From the NCBI GenBank assembly GCA_030490835.1, contig CM059971.1:7320938-7384937 (forward strand): a DNA stretch of 64,000 bases, read 5' to 3'. The DNA is from Annona cherimola (lineage: Eukaryota > Streptophyta > Magnoliopsida > Magnoliales > Annonaceae). Positions 22,297-34,739 of this stretch are shown piece by piece. The translations under genes were made by a program, and so were the position numbers. The notes under the pieces are model-generated. The model did no database searches. It was not told the origin of the DNA and saw only the letters and a program-made list of their open reading frames with translations. Position 1 is the first letter of the stretch. Each line of letters begins with the position of its first letter.

Positions 22297-22690
22297 TTTC
22301 TTGTTCTTCCTCACTTGTGTATAAGCTTTGGAGATTGAATTAAAGTGATAACTTTCCGCATCAGCATCTTCTCTCTTGGCACCGGCCCCAAAGCCCATCA
22401 CAAGAAGATAAAAGCTTTGATGCACTCATTCTTTCTCCAGCTAATTAATTTCTGTATAATTAATTTATGCTCTACTTAATGTCCTTAGTTCGATGCTAAT
22501 TAACATTCATTGGATATATTTTTTTTTCCTCATTTCTTTTGGTAGCTCTATATATATCTTCTCAGCCATAAAAGATCAAACCTGAGCTACATATAAATAT
22601 CCATGGACTTATCTTCTTTTTAATAAAATTATAGTGTTTCCCAATTTAACTAGTATATATATTAGTTGTAAACTAATAAGAGATATGTTT
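22297..22690. repeat. Local duplication, copy B, right part (relative at 38060-38405)
   Basis: Conserved words in order with 38060-38405: CTTGGAGATTGAATTAA/CTTTGGAGATTGAATTAA, CCAAACCCATCTCAAGAAG/CCAAAGCCCATCACAAGAAG, GAGCTAATTAA/CAGCTAATTAA, TATATAAATATCCAT.GACTTATCTTC and AATTCCCAAGTTAATTAG/TTTCCCAATTTAACTAG. Conservation is higher here than in surrounding AT-rich DNA. It could be a leader or promoter of a lost gene, but no coding frame is attached. Confidence 0.55.
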
Positions 22691-23678
22691 GTGATATTTT
22701 ATATGCGTAGATGTCAACTTCATGGTTATTGTGGTCAAGTGAAACAATGAGGTATGAGTTGTCATAATGATAAGCATAGAGTTAGGAAAATTTTTTATTT
22801 TTTTGCAAAACCAGGCAAAGGAGGAAAAGGTTGACTAGTAATTTAGTCATATTACTCTCACTTCTTTTTCAAGTAAAAAGGACAACTATTTTGGTCGGAA
22901 GGGCCGAATATTTTTTGAAGTGCGAAAATAATATAGATAAGCTTCATCCAGTTGTACATATATCTAAGCTACATTTTAGGGACAGAAATGACTATAATTA
23001 GGAGCTTGAAGTGAAGAAAAATCTGAAGTTTGAGGAGGTAATCTTAAAGGAGCTCCTGCTGCAGTTATTGAACTTCAACTTTAAAGATCTTATACAAATG
23101 TAGCTGCTCATATTGATGTGTTGATTTGGTTTGTCTTTTCTTTTTAAGTTTATTTTGTTTTATTTAATGTAATTGGTGATCAAAATAAGAGAAAGTAAAT
23201 GAAGGTATTGATTACTTTACAAACTACATAGAGCTAGATTTTAAATTCAAAAGACATTTGCTTGTCTCTATCACTATAATTTTTGTTATTTCAGCTGACT
23301 AGTAGAACCCAAGGTTTTTTTCTTTTCTTTTTTTTTTTCTGTTGGTGGAATTCAAATCTTACGTGCTTGGAAATTGAAGCAAGTCAAAAAGATCAAAGTA
23401 CTATAATTGTATTGCCTTTATAATTTTGGATTAATATGTAGGCGTGCTTGTTATTAATTCACTATTGTTTATTTAAGTACTCTTTTCTAGCCATTGCACG
23501 GGGCCAACAATCATTATTCATATTTTTTATTGTTTTGTTATGCATATTTTTAACAAAATATTCATCATGCTAATTCACTCATTGCTAGCTTTTGTATCAT
23601 GTTAACTTGTTGACTCACAAACTTCCGACATATCTTTTGGAAGAAAAAAAGGGGAAACACCTAGCCACTACTTGCCAT
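22691..23678. other. AT-rich intergenic, nothing recognised
   Basis: No domain-bearing frame. The stretch lies between the duplicated segment and the LINE-C fragment. LINE-C's 3' end cannot be placed precisely because no A-tail (T-run on this strand) is seen at its edge. Confidence 0.4.
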
Positions 23679-24916
23679 CTAAGAGACGATGGGAGGAGGG
23701 GAAAGACCAACACCCGATTCATTAGGATGGTCACAATCCTTGCAGAGGAGCTCAGTAATACATGAAGGGGGTTGTGCACCCCATGAACATTCAGACATTG
23801 TTGAACAAGAAGCACTCCCAGCTAGATGGTGTGCCATCTGATTTCGGCTCTCAGCACATATGTGAAGCACCATTCAAAAGTGGCCGCAAGAGCTTTGACT
23901 TTTTCCGACAGAATGCCAAGGTTTGACATGATTTTTGGGTTGCTGTTGATAAAAGAAATGAGGATGAGAGCATTCAATTCAGCTACAATGTTGTTGAGAC
24001 TAAAGTTGGCCACCCACTGCAATCCAAGCAGAAGGGCGTGCGCTTCCATCAGTAGAGGGTCAGTCATTCCCCTTGAAGAACAGCTTTTAGCTCCATAGAA
24101 ATCGACATTGTGACTTCACGCTACTGCCTCGAACCCCATGATTCGATTATTTAGATTGAAGCTTGCATCCACATGGAGCTTTATCTCCTCTAGTCTGCGT
24201 CTGGTCCACCAAGCCGATCAACCTCCCTAGTTCAGGGTCATAGAAGAGCTGATTTGCTAGATGAATTCAACTCTCCACTTAGGAGTCTCCTTGAAGTCTG
24301 ATTGTTTACCTTCCCCATAGAACAGGTCCCTCGGAATGAATAGAAGGAAAGGGAATCTGTTCGTCATGGATGTAAGCTGTCTAAATAGATCCTCAATCGT
24401 ATTACCGAAGTGATTAGCATCAGCTTTTCCAAGTTGTCTTCCCATGCGGCAGATGAGGCCCTGACCACCCCTGTTGCATAAAGTGACTGGCATGGGATTC
24501 CTAGTCATGCCAGATTTGCAAGGGTGGCGAGTGAATACAAGAGCATTCTCCACCCAAAGATGACTATCTTCCTTAGCGGCTGTAATTTCCATAAAGACGT
24601 AAGAGTTTATTCATCGACCTAGGTGGATTGGATTGAATTTTCGAATTCCCTCTGCAAAGAACAAGCAAGCTTATATGTTGATTCGACACTGAATAGTTTT
24701 ATTTCCCTACCCATCCCAACCCGCCCCCGCGCCCCCCCCCCCCCCCACACCACATTTAGTGTTCTTATTGAAAAATAATACTGTTTTATCGATGTTCACC
24801 CTCTGGCCTGATGAGTCTCCGTAGATCTGAAGGATTCCCTTCATCTGCCCCACCTTTTCACTGTTAGCTCTGATGAAAAGGAGGGCACCGTCTGCAAAGA
24901 ACAAATGAGACACCAA
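23679..24916 (-). pseudogene. LINE-C: old LINE reverse transcriptase/RNase H fragment
   Basis: From 24916 downwards: HLFFADGALLFIRAN (the FADD box mutated to FADG) and SSGQRVNIDKTVLFF. Then come a degraded middle with a run of G (24728-24746 as C on the plus strand) and an RNase H remnant: DPLLMEAHALLLGLQW, the stretch around 23900, and RNQMAHHLAGSAS near 23835. Several frame changes occur. It diverges from LINE-A and LINE-B and seems to be an older insertion of a related family. The 5' part and A-tail are missing. It lies 160 bp before LINE-B, in the opposite orientation. Confidence 0.72.
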
Positions 24917-25288
24917 AAACTAAAATATTATCAAATTTGATCAAGTCATCATCCCTTATAAATCAGGTACGGATTCTAATGATAAAAATAAACAATCAAA
25001 AGATAATTTTGAAATATGGCTCAGCGCTTATTAATATGTATTTTTCAAAATAAATTGACGCATCACATCAAAAACAGGTCCGCAAAAATGGGCAAGAGTT
25101 AAATGTCCTCCCCCGGTAGCCCCGATTGGCGACTCTGTAGCGCTCGGGGCTGGGTGGAGGTGATCTGTTCTGAGGTACCGGTGGAGGGGTGAAATCTGAG
25201 TTCCCTCTGGGTTATCATAGATGGATTCGGAGTGCGGAGAGGCAGCATTCGAAGAAGAAAAGGAAAGCTCAGCAGGTGTGAAGTAACG

Positions 25289-26960
25289 ATGAACCAAGGT
25301 ATCGGTGATCTGCTGGGGGCAGAACTCCAAACGCTGGCTATCTCAGGCGAAGCAATTAAGAGAATATCACCGGGAGAGGGAGCATCACTCATCTGCTCTC
25401 TATGGACGTCGAAATCTTACAACAAAGCTGTTTAAAGCTATGATGAAAAGATTATGGAGATCTAGAAGACTGTGTCAGATTACCGAGCTAGGAGAGAACT
25501 TGTATCAAGTCAGGCTAGAGGATATGGAGGATAAAGAACGCATCTTGAAGGGATGTCCTTGGCTCTTCGAACGAAATCTGGTTCTGGTATCGGAGCTGAG
25601 GGAGGAGATTGATATGACCCATGTGGTGCTTGTTAAAACGCATCTGTGGATGCACATTTTGGGTGTTCCATACATTGTCGACAAGCAACATCTGGGACGC
25701 TGTATTGGGCAATCTTTCAAGAACACGTCTGAGCTGGTGGTCACAGATACAGAGCTAAAGCTCAAGGTGATGGTGGATTGTCGCGAACCCCTTCGAAGAG
25801 GGATGTTTATACAGATTGGATCTCAGAAACGACAATGGATAACTTTCCAGTATGAAAAATTACCCCTCTTCTATTATCTATGTGGGATTATGGGCCATGT
25901 ACATCAAGATTGCCCATTAGCCATCAACCTGCAGCAACATTTGGCAGAGGCAGATATGCCGTATGGCAATTGGATGAGAATGGGGATCAAGTCATTGAAG
26001 CTAAGCAGGGAACTTGACAATGGGAACAGAGCTGTGCCAACAAAATATTTGGGCATGAATATTACCAGTCAAGGGGAATAGCTGCGTGTAAACTCAGGAA
26101 ATGACGATGTGTCTGATAAGAATGAAGATATGTCCAATGATAGCAGACAAGACTGCCAATCGGCACTAAAGTGGCATGGGGATAGGGAGGCCTTCTCCAA
26201 TCCAATCCAGCAGGATAGATCAAAGGAAGACGACAGCTATTCGGAAACTTGGAATTCACAGATTCTAAACTTTAGAAGGATGTAGTCTTATGATGATACG
26301 CATAGGCTACTGATCTATAACCCAACCAAGCAGCAATCGAACAATGTTTTGGCCTGCAATGCATTGGAAGTAGATCGCCCATCTAATGAGCAGTCCCATT
26401 CAGAGAATCAAGCGAAAGCCAGAAACCAGATGGATGGGCATTCCCATATACCCGTTGGCCTATCTGTGGAAACTTCATAGATGGATAACTTAATGGGGAT
26501 AGCTAGAATGGCAGGGATGTTGACCGATACTCAATGAGGCAATGCACCAACACTGATGGCCACACAGCCTAAAATGAGCAAACAGGAACACAGGGGAGGC
26601 CAAAATGAGGAAAAGATGGTGGAGGAATGGAATGGGAACAACGTGATGTGTTTAGAGGGGGCAGTCAGTACGCTCTTTGATGTGAAGGTTATGCACGAAG
26701 CCAACTTAACAGGGACAGCCATGCAGTTATCATACCAACAGGGGGAAATAATGAATTACAGAAGGGGATCAATATGTGAACAGGAAGGAGACAAGGAGGT
26801 AATCATTTACACAAAGGGCAGATGGAAAAGGAAGGAAAGATTGAAGACTAATATGGGAAACTATGGTCCCCATGTGCAAAGAAGGGATGGTTCGTATAGG
26901 AGAGGCCGAGGCAGTGAATGCGATGAACAGATGCCCATGCGGAAGCGTCGTAAAAGATAG
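25289..26960 (+). pseudogene. LINE-B ORF1, DUF4283 protein, frameshifted
   Basis: Begins MNQGIGDLLGAELQTLA at 25289. It shifts frame near 25430 (SKSYNKA then LFKAMMKRLW in the next frame) and runs to TAG at 26079-26081. A further frame (26556-26960) supplies the basic C-terminus ending MRKRRKR. The DUF4283 landmarks are present: CPWLFERNLV, GVPYIVDKQ, EPLRRGMFIQIG. The zinc knuckle reads YYLCGIMGHVHQDC, so the first cysteine of the CCHC set is a tyrosine. That would cripple zinc binding even without the frame damage. LINE-A keeps the cysteine. Confidence 0.78.
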
Positions 26961-27021
26961 CTGAATCCCAATTTATGTGAGGCGGAGGCTGAGGGATGTC
27001 CCCAGCCCCGCCTCATTTGAA

Positions 27022-30000
27022 ATGACTCTTTTAGCCTGGAATTGCCGAGGGCTTGGGAACCCGCGTGCAGTTCGGAGCCTTCTTGATCTGGTTAGGAAAG
27101 AAGTTCCCTATTTGGTCTTCCTCAGTGAAACGAAATGTAATTCCAAAGAGATGGAGGTTATTAGACGAAGACTTCATTTTGATTTTTGTTTTGCTGTCGA
27201 TCCTAATGAGAGGAGGGGGGGGTCTGGCTCTCCTTTGGAACAACGACAAACCAGTGAGTATCCGGAGCTTCTCGTCCAATCATATCGATGCTAATTTTGG
27301 TGGGTGGAGGTTTACAAGATTCTATGGCCATCCCGAAACTCATCAGCGTCACTTGAGTTGGCAAATTCTTAAGCAATTGAGCGTTGAATGCAATGATCCT
27401 TGGTTAGTTATGGGGGATTTCAACGAAGTTGTGGGTCCAAGTGAATATTTAAGCTGCAGAACCCGGTCTCAGAACCAAATGGATATGTTTTATGAAACCA
27501 TTGATAGTTGCAACCTGTTGGACATGGGCTATGTTGGCGCTACCACGACATGGAGTAACAACAGAATGGGTCGACAAAGGGTGGAAGCAAGGTTGGATAG
27601 AGGGCTGGCTTCACTTTCTTGGGCGAACTGGTTCCCTTATGTAAGAATTACTCATCTAATGGCTCCAACTTCTGATCACTGCCCCATCATGATGGTCCTT
27701 GACTCTAGAAATGGCAAGAGGAAACCACCGAGGGAGTTCAGATATGAACTATTCTGGGCACGTGATAAAGACGCCACATGAATTATCAACTAGGTGTGGG
27801 AAGTTGAACCCCCGACGGCTTTGAATGTGGCGGTTCTGATTTCGTGGAAACTTAACCGGGCTGCTATGAAGCTTTCCAAGTGGAATCATAGAAAGAGGGA
27901 AAATCTTTGGAAGGTGATTGAACAGAAGCAAAGGGAACTTCTTTCTATTTCTCGTATGTGGCCTACTAATGCAAGGGACGCTTCAATGCAAAAGATTAAA
28001 CTCCAAATTAACCTCCTACTGGAAGATGAGGAGCAACTTTGGTGGATGCGTGCAAAGTCACATTGTCTTCACGAGGGAGATAGAAACACTAGTTTCTTCC
28101 ATCAAATAGCATCAAACCGAAGACGAGTAAATTTGATAGAGGCATTGAGGGATCAAAATGGAAATTGGGTGAGGGACCAGGTGCAGCTCATGTAATTGGC
28201 TATCAAGCACTTCTCTGGTGTGTTTGCCTCGTCTGCAACTATGGAGGCGCATTGGGCTGATAGTGTTATAACTAGAAGAATTTTGGAAGAACAAAGACAT
28301 TCCCTGACCAAACCTCTACAGACAGTGGAAGTTATTAAGGCGGTTAAAGGAATGAGCCCCACTAAAGCCCTCGAACCAGACGGGATGTCGGCTGGATTTT
28401 ACCAAAAATACCGGAACACGATTGGTAGTGATATCATCAAATGGTGCAAACAGTTTATGGAGGTGACTGATCCCGATCAGATGCGCAGGCTTGTCACGAA
28501 ATCAAATACAACCACACTAATTTTGATTCTAAAAAGGGCCGATGTGCAAGATTTCTCTCATTTTAGACCCATAAGCCTATGTAATGTGATCTATAAAATT
28601 CTGGCTAAGGTCCTTACTAACAGACTTAAGGTGGTCCTCCACAAAATCATTGGGGAAGAGCAAAGTGCTTTTGTTTCGGGGCGGCTTATCACGGATAACA
28701 TGTTAATCGCCTATGAAGCTATCCATTCCCTTCGCAGACGGAAGAAGGGGCGTAAGAGGGAGATGGCGGTCAAGCTTAACATGTCAAAGGCTTATGACAG
28801 GGTTGAGTGGAGGTTTCTTCAACAAATGATGGAGGCCATGAACTTTAGCCTGGTATGGATCAATTGGATCATGAGTTGCATTTCTACGGTGAAATATAGA
28901 GTTAAAGTCAACGGATTCTGCTCCACATATTTCCAACCCCAAAGGGGATTAAGGCAGGGGGATTCGCTATCTCCTTATCTATTTCTCCTATGTGCGGAGG
29001 GTCTTTCTGCCTTGATATCTCACACAGCCACATGTGGAGCAATACATGGCATCAGACTACTACCGCATGGCCCAATGATTTCCCACCTACTATTTATAGA
29101 CGACGCAATCATCTTCATAAGGGCGAGCGGGGTGGATATCAGGCAATTGATGGACATATTACATCTCTATGAGGCTTCCTCGGGTCAAATGGTAAATGTG
29201 GACAAAACTGCCATCTTCTTTAGGCAAGAACACCGAGAACCACGTTAGAAGGGAGATGATTCAATTATTGGGATCGGCTGGATAGGATTTTCACCATTAT
29301 TTGGGACTCCCAGCTTGGCTTGGTAGATCCAAATCCGGAATATTCAAGGGCCTCAAGGAATGCATCTGGAAGAGCATTCAGGGCTGGCAGGGTAAGCTGC
29401 TGTCATGGGGCGGCAAAGAGGTGTTGATTAAGGCGATTGCTCAGGCTATCCCTTCTTACGCGATGAGCATATTTCTATTATCCAAATCCTTCTATAATGA
29501 TATCAATGGGATGTTGAGCAAATTCTGGTGGGGGGAAAAGGAAGGTAAAAGAAAACTTAGCTGGGTGACATGGAAAAATATGTGCAAACCTAAGTGTGGT
29601 GGTGGAATGGGCTTTAGGGACTTCCATAAATTCAACTATTCCCTCCTAGCTAAACAAGTGTGGCGGTTAGTATCATGTGACACATCATTCTGTCACAAGG
29701 TCCTCAAAACCAAATATTTTCCAAACACAGACATATGGTCATGTAAGGAGAAGCCTTCGGATTCCTTCACATGGGAGAGTATCCTAAAGGCGAGAGATGT
29801 GATACAGAAGGGATGTAAATGGAGGATTGGAAATGGAAAGAGGGTGAAGGTTTTCTCAGATAGTTGGCTCGAGGCTAAAGCAAGTAAAGCGGGCCCTCTC
29901 CCATCTTCAATCCCGGAAGATGTGACGGTGGACCACTTAATTGATGGCGAAACAAAGTCTTGGATCGGGGAACGTGTGGTGGCGGCCTTGGGGGAGGTGA

Positions 30001-31153
30001 GGTGGCACCAGGTTAACATGATCCCTCTCTCTAGTGAACCAGTTGAGGATTGTGTGTTTTGGAGGCATGAACCGATGGGTTGCTACACTGTCAAATCGGC
30101 ATATAGACTTCTGTCTTTGGGGGACGTGGTCCCGGCCCATTCTGATACCTTCAAAGCACTGTGGCAGCTGAAACTCCCATCAAAAGTAATTGTCTTCGGA
30201 TGGAGACTCCTCATTAATGCCCTTCCCACGCTGCAAAATCTTACCCGTAGGGGCATTGAGGTGGACCCAAAATGTCTCTTTTGTAAGAATGGAATAAAAG
30301 ATATGAATCACTTGTTCTTAAGATGCACTACTACACGGGGGATATGCAGGAGGGCTGCAAAGGTTGACTATCAGGTGGCGACAGTTCAGGAGATATTTGA
30401 AATGTTAGTGAAAGGTAATAGGTTTGAGGATCTTGCCCTTTTCATCTTGTGCTGTTGGAGGACTTGGTTTATGCGAAATAAACTCAGGGAAGAGGGAACC
30501 AAGCCGTATTTCTCGGACACATTGAATTGGTGTGCGGAGTTTCTTGCTCAACATAAAAATGCAAAATTACTCATTCGGTCGGGGGCATTGGAAAGATCCT
30601 TGATTCCTCGTTGGTCCAAACGCCACCAGGTTTTGTTAAGATCAATGTTGATGCTCGAAGCCAAAGGGACCTGGGAGTTTATGGATGTGTCGCAGTTATA
30701 AGAGATTCAACGGGTTCTTTTATCGCTGCATCTGGGTGGAGAAGGTTGGGTGTGGTGGATCCTTTACTGATGGAAGCAACGACTTTTTTGCTGGGGATTA
30801 AATGGGCTCTCCAGATTCATGTTAATCGGAGTTTTTTTGAAACTAATTCTCTCACCTTTTGCAACTATCTGGCTAATGAGGCACCTATCTCTGCTCCGGT
30901 GGGCTTTATCATTGAGCATATCAGGTCAATTCTCAAAGAGAATGTGTTCTTCTCCGTACATCATGTACTCCGGCAAGGAAATGAGGTTGCTCATTCCCTT
31001 ACCGATTTGATCTTGCTCTCTTCGTCGGACCACCAGTCCTGGTGGGGAAACCCACCCCAATTCATTCAGGGAAAACTTTGTAAAAATAATTTTTTGGCAA
31101 TGAATTGCATGGATTTCTCTATCCCCAACCCCTTTCACATCGAGAGGGATTAG
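27022..31153 (+). pseudogene. LINE-B ORF2: endonuclease, reverse transcriptase, RNase H, broken
   Basis: Starts MTLLAWNCRGLGNP. Endonuclease boxes LSETK, MGDFNE and TSDHCP are present. Lesions in order: one extra G in the G-run at 27214-27221, TGA at 27779, TAG at 27791, TAA at 28193, a frame change between 29225 and 29300, and a one-base loss near 30620. The reverse transcriptase has SAFVSGRLITDN and GLRQGDSLSPYLF, but the catalytic box is LLFIDDAIIF. The two aspartates remain with isoleucine instead of alanine. The terminal RNase H (30611-31153: VKINVDAR, LLMEA, HHVLRQGNEVAH) is fully open, although ESDSL of LINE-A is here ETNSL, losing an acidic residue. Confidence 0.85.
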
Positions 31154-31334
31154 GGATAGAGGATATCCTTTCGTCAAAAAAAAAATCGATGCATAATGTA
31201 AATCCGACCTTCCGTTATCGATAACCCACATCTTTTAACAATATTAAATTGCTCAGTATATTTTATCCAAGCTCACACACTTCCACTGGAGACGTCATTC
31301 ATGCTAATAACATAAAACCTGTTTATAATAATTT

Positions 31335-31606
31335 TTTAGAGGAGTTATCCTGTTAGCCCGGACTAAGTAAATATCTCACTTAGCCCACTTTAAAAACCCT
31401 ATTTACATGTGCATATATGTATTTAAAATAGCCTTATTTTTAAAAATCTCAAAAAAATATATAAACATATTCAAAGATAGTAAAACTTGGTTTATATATT
31501 AAATACACTTAAATAAACAAATGCATGAAAAAAAGAAAAAAATTATTGTAAATAGGTTTTTAAGGTGAGCTAAATGAGACATTTACTTAGCTCGGGCTAA
31601 TAGGAT
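31335..31606. mobile_element. Fold-back element, TTAGCCCGGGCTAA-armed, copy 1
   Basis: Left arm GTTAGCCCGGACTAAGTAAA and right arm (reversed) ATTAGCCCGAGCTAAGTAAA, each continuing into TCTCACTTAGC/GTCTCATTTAGC. The centre has AAATAGCCTTATTTTTAAAAATCTC. The outer ends add ATCCT (left) and GATCCT (right, reversed). No coding capacity. Confidence 0.65.
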
Positions 31607-31610
31607 CATT

Positions 31611-31997
31611 CCTCCTGTTAGCCCGGGCTAGTAAATGTTTCACTTAGCCCACCTCAAAAAACCTATTTACAACAATTTTTTTTTACTTTTTCTTCATGCA
31701 CTTGTTTATCTAAGTGTATTTAATATATAAACTAAGTTTTACCATTTTTGAATATATTTTGTATTTTTTTTAGATTTTTAAACATCCATGTGTATATATG
31801 TATTTAAAATAGCCTTATTTTTAAAAATCTCAAAAAAATATATAAACATATTCAAAAATGGTAAAACTTAGTTTATATGTTAGATACACTTAGATAAACA
31901 AGTGTATGAAGAAAAAGTAAAAAAAAAGTTATTGTAAATAGATTTTTTGAGGTGAGCTAAGTGAGACATTTACTTAGCTCGGGCTAACAAGATCACC
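31611..31997. mobile_element. Fold-back element, TTAGCCCGGGCTAA-armed, copy 2 (adjacent)
   Basis: Same arms as the preceding element: TGTTAGCCCGGGCTAGTAAATG and, reversed, TTGTTAGCCCGAGCTAAGTAAATG. It has a longer palindrome that includes TGTTTATCTAAGTGTATTTAA on the left and TTAGATACACTTAGATAAACA on the right. The two copies are nearly end to end, with about 15 bp between their arms. Confidence 0.68.
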
Positions 31998-32499
31998 CCT
32001 CATTTTTTATTATATACTTAAAGTAAACCGAAGCTAAAATCCATATACGATTATTACAACTTTTCCACCAAAAATTTCAATTGTTGTTTATATGCTATCT
32101 TATACATAAAACCATAAGGGCAAACATATATATTGGAGTCCACGTCTTTTGGACGTTCCATATATAGTGACCTCAATTACAACCAATAGCAAAAACTTTC
32201 AATATTCATATCATATAAACAAAATCATCACGTACCTTTTCATATTAATGAATACTTCTAAATTCAATAAAAACCAAGAATTAAACTATTCTTTCTTTTT
32301 CAACCGATTACCAACATTAGCCAAAGGAAAAATATAATCTTCATACTTTCGTATTGATCATCAACTTCATTGGAGTTTGCCCATCTTCCCTCTAGATTTC
32401 CCCATTTTAACCTTAAGCTTTTATCTTTTCAATTTTAGTTTCACACCTTCTTTTTTTTTTTTTATGGTGTAAAGTTTCATTTCTATTTGTACCAGGTGA

Positions 32500-32870
32500 A
32501 GGAGAGTCATCTCATGCTCCTGGGAGGAGAGTCATCTCATGCTCCCAGGTGCATATAACTCTTTTTTTATTTTTTGAAACTTTTTTTATAACACTATTAA
32601 TCTAGGTGTATTTAAGATGTATATAAGTTTTTACCATTTTTTGATTATTTTAGATATTTATTTTTTATTTTTGAAAATTAGTGAAATTACCTAAAATGTC
32701 ACTAATTTTCAAAAATAAAAAATAAATATCTAAAATAATCCAAAAATGGAAAAACTTATACACATGTTAAATATACCTAGATTAATAGTGTTATAAAAGA
32801 AATTTCAAAAAAATAAAAAAGGGGTGTATGCACCCCCCGGAGCATGAGATCGGGACTCGAGAATATCACA
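32500..32870. mobile_element. Fold-back element, CATGCTCC-armed
   Basis: The left arm contains AGAGTCATCTCATGCTCC twice in tandem (about 25-bp period). The right arm ends GGTGTATGCACCCC and GGAGCATGAGATCGGGACTC. The centre is a near-perfect palindrome around TTAGTGAAATTACCTAAAATGTCACTAA, flanked by AAAATAAAAAATAAATATCTAAAATA. No coding capacity. Confidence 0.62.
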
Positions 32871-34735
32871 TCACCGAGCCTATCCATTTCTTTCATTTTT
32901 TTTTCCCTATTTTGTAACGACTAAATTGGGATTGCTCTCATATAACCTATCTTAAATTAGAAACCAGATTCTCTCGCTTTGATCCATTCGTAATTAATGG
33001 CAGGTTATGATATTAATTCAATTCAATTCTATTGGTTTCTCTTCTTTTTATACTTTTGCATAACTATAAATTACAACAACACATGGGTCCCACTTCAAAT
33101 AAAATCTCACCTTTAATATTCTATATTCAATGTAAATTTCTCTTTACACTAACCTAAAATGTACATCTTTTGAACATTTTCTTCTTGTAGGCCCTGGTTT
33201 TATTAGTTTGTATGTGCTAACACATACCGCATATATTTAGTTCATATACGTCTCCAATAATATTTCTACCTTGCCTAATATTTTATTAAAATGTATAACA
33301 ACACAAAATAATATATTATGTTTTAAGATTTATCTCTCCCTATCTAGCTAAGGAGTTAGGGACATCTCTTTAATTCTTAGCTAATTTCTCTTTACGGAAG
33401 ATTTCCAAAGGATCCTCTGCATAGCTGCACGCTCACTTAAATTTTCAATTCAAGATTATCCATTAACTCAACGCTTGAAATTTTAACCCCTTCCTTTAAA
33501 CTACTATAAGCCCTTATTTCAAATTGGGTTAATAAAATATTTAAGCCCACTTCAAGATCTAACTAGTAATTTAGACTAATAAATAATATAATCAATATGT
33601 CTCTCCAATTTATTTTAATCTTCAACATTATTCAAATCCAAAATTTCACTTTTATGTAAATTGCAAAGTCCTCCTTAATTCTACCACATATTAAAATCAA
33701 CCCATACTAACTTACAAATTTGAAAACATTTAAATTTATGTAATTATCAAATCTCATTTTTTTTGTTAGAAAATCATTTGAAAATTAGGGGTTTTCACAG
33801 AAATAAAATAATTTAATGTAAAAAATAATATTAAAGTTGTTTTTCAACATATATATCATTTGCTTAAAATTTATGCATGGATAAATAATTGTATAAAATA
33901 TTAATACATTTAAGTACATTATGAGCCCATCTCGGGCTAAATGTATGATAAATTTCTGTTCAGGCAAATGCATGAGAATGTAACTCTCTCTGTATATGCT
34001 TCGTGCTTCTTTAATATTTTTTCCTAACAATTTCAATTTTAATTGCAATACATGCAAACTCTTCATTTCATACCAGCAACTTGGCCCCCTATATACATAG
34101 AAGTCGCGTGCTGCAACTCGGCTCTCACCAAAAAGTCATCGATAGTTTCTTAGCGGAGCAACTCACTGAACTCAGTGACGTTGTTCCATTACGTATTTTT
34201 CTAAAACTATTCTAAATTGTTCCACAGTTTTAGGGGTGAAAAACTAGATTTAACTGCTGTTAGAAGCGGTCTGATGCAGTTAGTAACTCCCAGCGGGTAA
34301 CCCGGTGAATCGACTCGGTCGGTGTTTTGGCTCCCAGTTAGACTGCTCAACCGGCTGATTCAATCCGATTCTTACCACACCGACAGAAATTATTATTAAA
34401 TCCTATTACTTAGATTCCTTACAGTGATGCTAGCTTTCCAACCTGAGATCGTGTTGAGCCAATTAAGCTTCTTATTGTAGAAAAATCATTTGTACCAATA
34501 TTAATTACAAATGTTTTAAATTTATTAAAACAAAAGAGAGCATTTTAAATATTAATTATAATTTTTTGAAATTTATTAAAATAAAAGGGGGCATTGTAAA
34601 TATTAAGGAAGTTTGTTAACTAAAATTTTTAGAATCTGTTAAAATAAAAGAGGGCGAAGTTCTGTGAAACTTGATATGTATTGTATTCAGTTAATATTTA
34701 CCATTATAATTAGCCCAGGTCAAGGCCTATGGATT
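32871..34735. other. AT-rich intergenic with a fragment of the TA-linked element
   Basis: No gene is recognised. Positions 33790-33990 match the 20783-22296 family (TTTAATGTAAAAAATAATATTAAAG, GGATAAATAATTGTATAAAATATTAATACATTTAAGTACAT). Three diverged copies of an ATTTTAAAT / AAAATTTATTAAAATAAAAGAG motif occur at about 34510-34650. Confidence 0.4.
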
Positions 34736-34739
34736 CTTA

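Larger units (their letters stand above)
25080..31185 (+). mobile_element. LINE-B: near full-length relative of LINE-A, plus strand
   Basis: Same gene order and closely related protein text as LINE-A, in opposite orientation about 6 kb away. The 3' end is CTTTCGTCAAAAAAAAAA at 31169-31185, like LINE-A's ...TTTTCATCAAAAAA. The 5' end is placed by comparison (LINE-A has about 207 nt before the ORF1 ATG); no clear duplication was found, so it is approximate. It carries at least four frameshifts and several stops, more than LINE-A, so it is older or has decayed faster. Confidence 0.82.

Noticed and set aside
24257..24592. Frame of 111 codons in the LINE-C interval as a separate gene
   Set aside because: No domain is recognisable and it lies between reverse transcriptase and RNase H remnants of one degraded LINE.
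32500..32870. CRISPR-like reading of the duplicated GAGTCATCTCATGCTCC arm and other short repeats
   Set aside because: Only two units and a plant nuclear context; explained by fold-back element arms.
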